Assembly: GCA_964439745.1 (NCBI GenBank)
Contig: CAYTQK010000227.1
Coordinates: 1 to 5,381 of the forward strand
Origin: CAYTQK01 sp964439745
GTDB lineage: Bacteria; Desulfobacterota; Desulfobacteria; Desulfobacterales; Desulfosudaceae
Length of the DNA stretch: 5,381 nucleotides
Direction: 5' to 3'
The notes under the pieces were generated by a model. That model was not told the origin of the DNA. It was given only the letters and a program-made list of their open reading frames with translations, and made no database searches. Positions 5,240 through 5,381 of the stretch are shown piece by piece. A program made the translations under genes and the position numbers. Position 1 is the stretch's first letter. Each line of letters starts with the position of its first letter.

Positions 5240-5381
5240 TCAGACCTCCGGCCGGGGCAGTACGCCGGCGCGCTCCGCGATCTCGGGCACCTTGTGCTCC
5301 CACTCAATGGCCATCAGGTGGACACCGGCAATGCCCTTCATCTCCTTGAACTCTTCGATCTGTTCACAGGCGATCCGGATG
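5240..5381 (-). CDS. metF: Methylenetetrahydrofolate reductase, C-terminal fragment
   Basis: Only the last 46 codons and the TGA stop are in the window; the gene continues beyond the right edge. I read this frame directly from the reverse complement, with the first complete codon at 5380-5378. The visible peptide contains IACEQIEEFKEMKGIAGVH, then LMAIEWEHKVPEIAERAG, and ends in LPRPEV. The GVHLMAIEWE...VPEI.E.AG..PRP pattern is the typical C-terminal end of bacterial MetF-type reductases, which form the last beta-strand and helix of the TIM barrel. MetF interconverts methylene-THF and methyl-THF using FAD. In anaerobes with the Wood-Ljungdahl pathway it serves the methyl branch and often has partner proteins such as MetV and Hdr-type subunits. 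The HdrA-like gene 58 bp downstream on the same strand supports that setting. The assignment rests on a short tail, so the family is likely but the subtype is open. Confidence 0.8.
   Translation of the reverse strand, partial: IRIACEQIEEFKEMKGIAGVHLMAIEWEHKVPEIAERAGVLPRPEV

Overview
The window looks like chromosomal DNA of a sulfate-reducing or related anaerobic member of the Desulfobacterota (former Deltaproteobacteria). The reasons are the moderately GC-rich coding regions with AT-rich gaps, a MglA-type small GTPase, and an operon that joins the end of a methylenetetrahydrofolate reductase gene (metF) to HdrA-like and MvhD-like electron-transfer proteins. The genus cannot be fixed from sequence reading alone. 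All recognised genes lie on the minus strand, so transcription runs from high to low coordinates.

Right block (about 5381-2316): the C-terminal 46 codons of metF, then a 424-residue HdrA-like flavin/iron-sulfur protein, then, 4 nt further on, a 528-residue protein made of a degenerate HdrA-like region, a 2[4Fe-4S] ferredoxin domain and an MvhD-like domain. The operon closes with a strong stem-loop terminator at 2234-2265. It probably supplies electrons to (or takes them from) methylene-/methyl-tetrahydrofolate conversion in the methyl branch of the Wood-Ljungdahl pathway. The Moorella-type MetFV-HdrABC-MvhD complex is the nearest characterised idea. No HdrB or HdrC gene follows here, and HdrA functions seem to be divided between two polypeptides.

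Middle (2315-1903): terminator, then a good sigma70-like promoter on the minus strand with two TTGACA hexamers 8 bp apart, then a doubtful 63-codon reading frame that begins with TTG.

Left block (1902-267): a 294-residue protein with TPR-like helices and a beta-rich C-terminal domain, then a MglA-family GTPase with an intact nucleotide-binding site. This pair probably acts in cell polarity or surface motility. Its GAP partner MglB is not in the window.

Left margin (1-266): no convincing gene. It holds an 11-bp perfect hairpin, a five-copy ACTTAA repeat array and a candidate promoter firing leftward out of the window.
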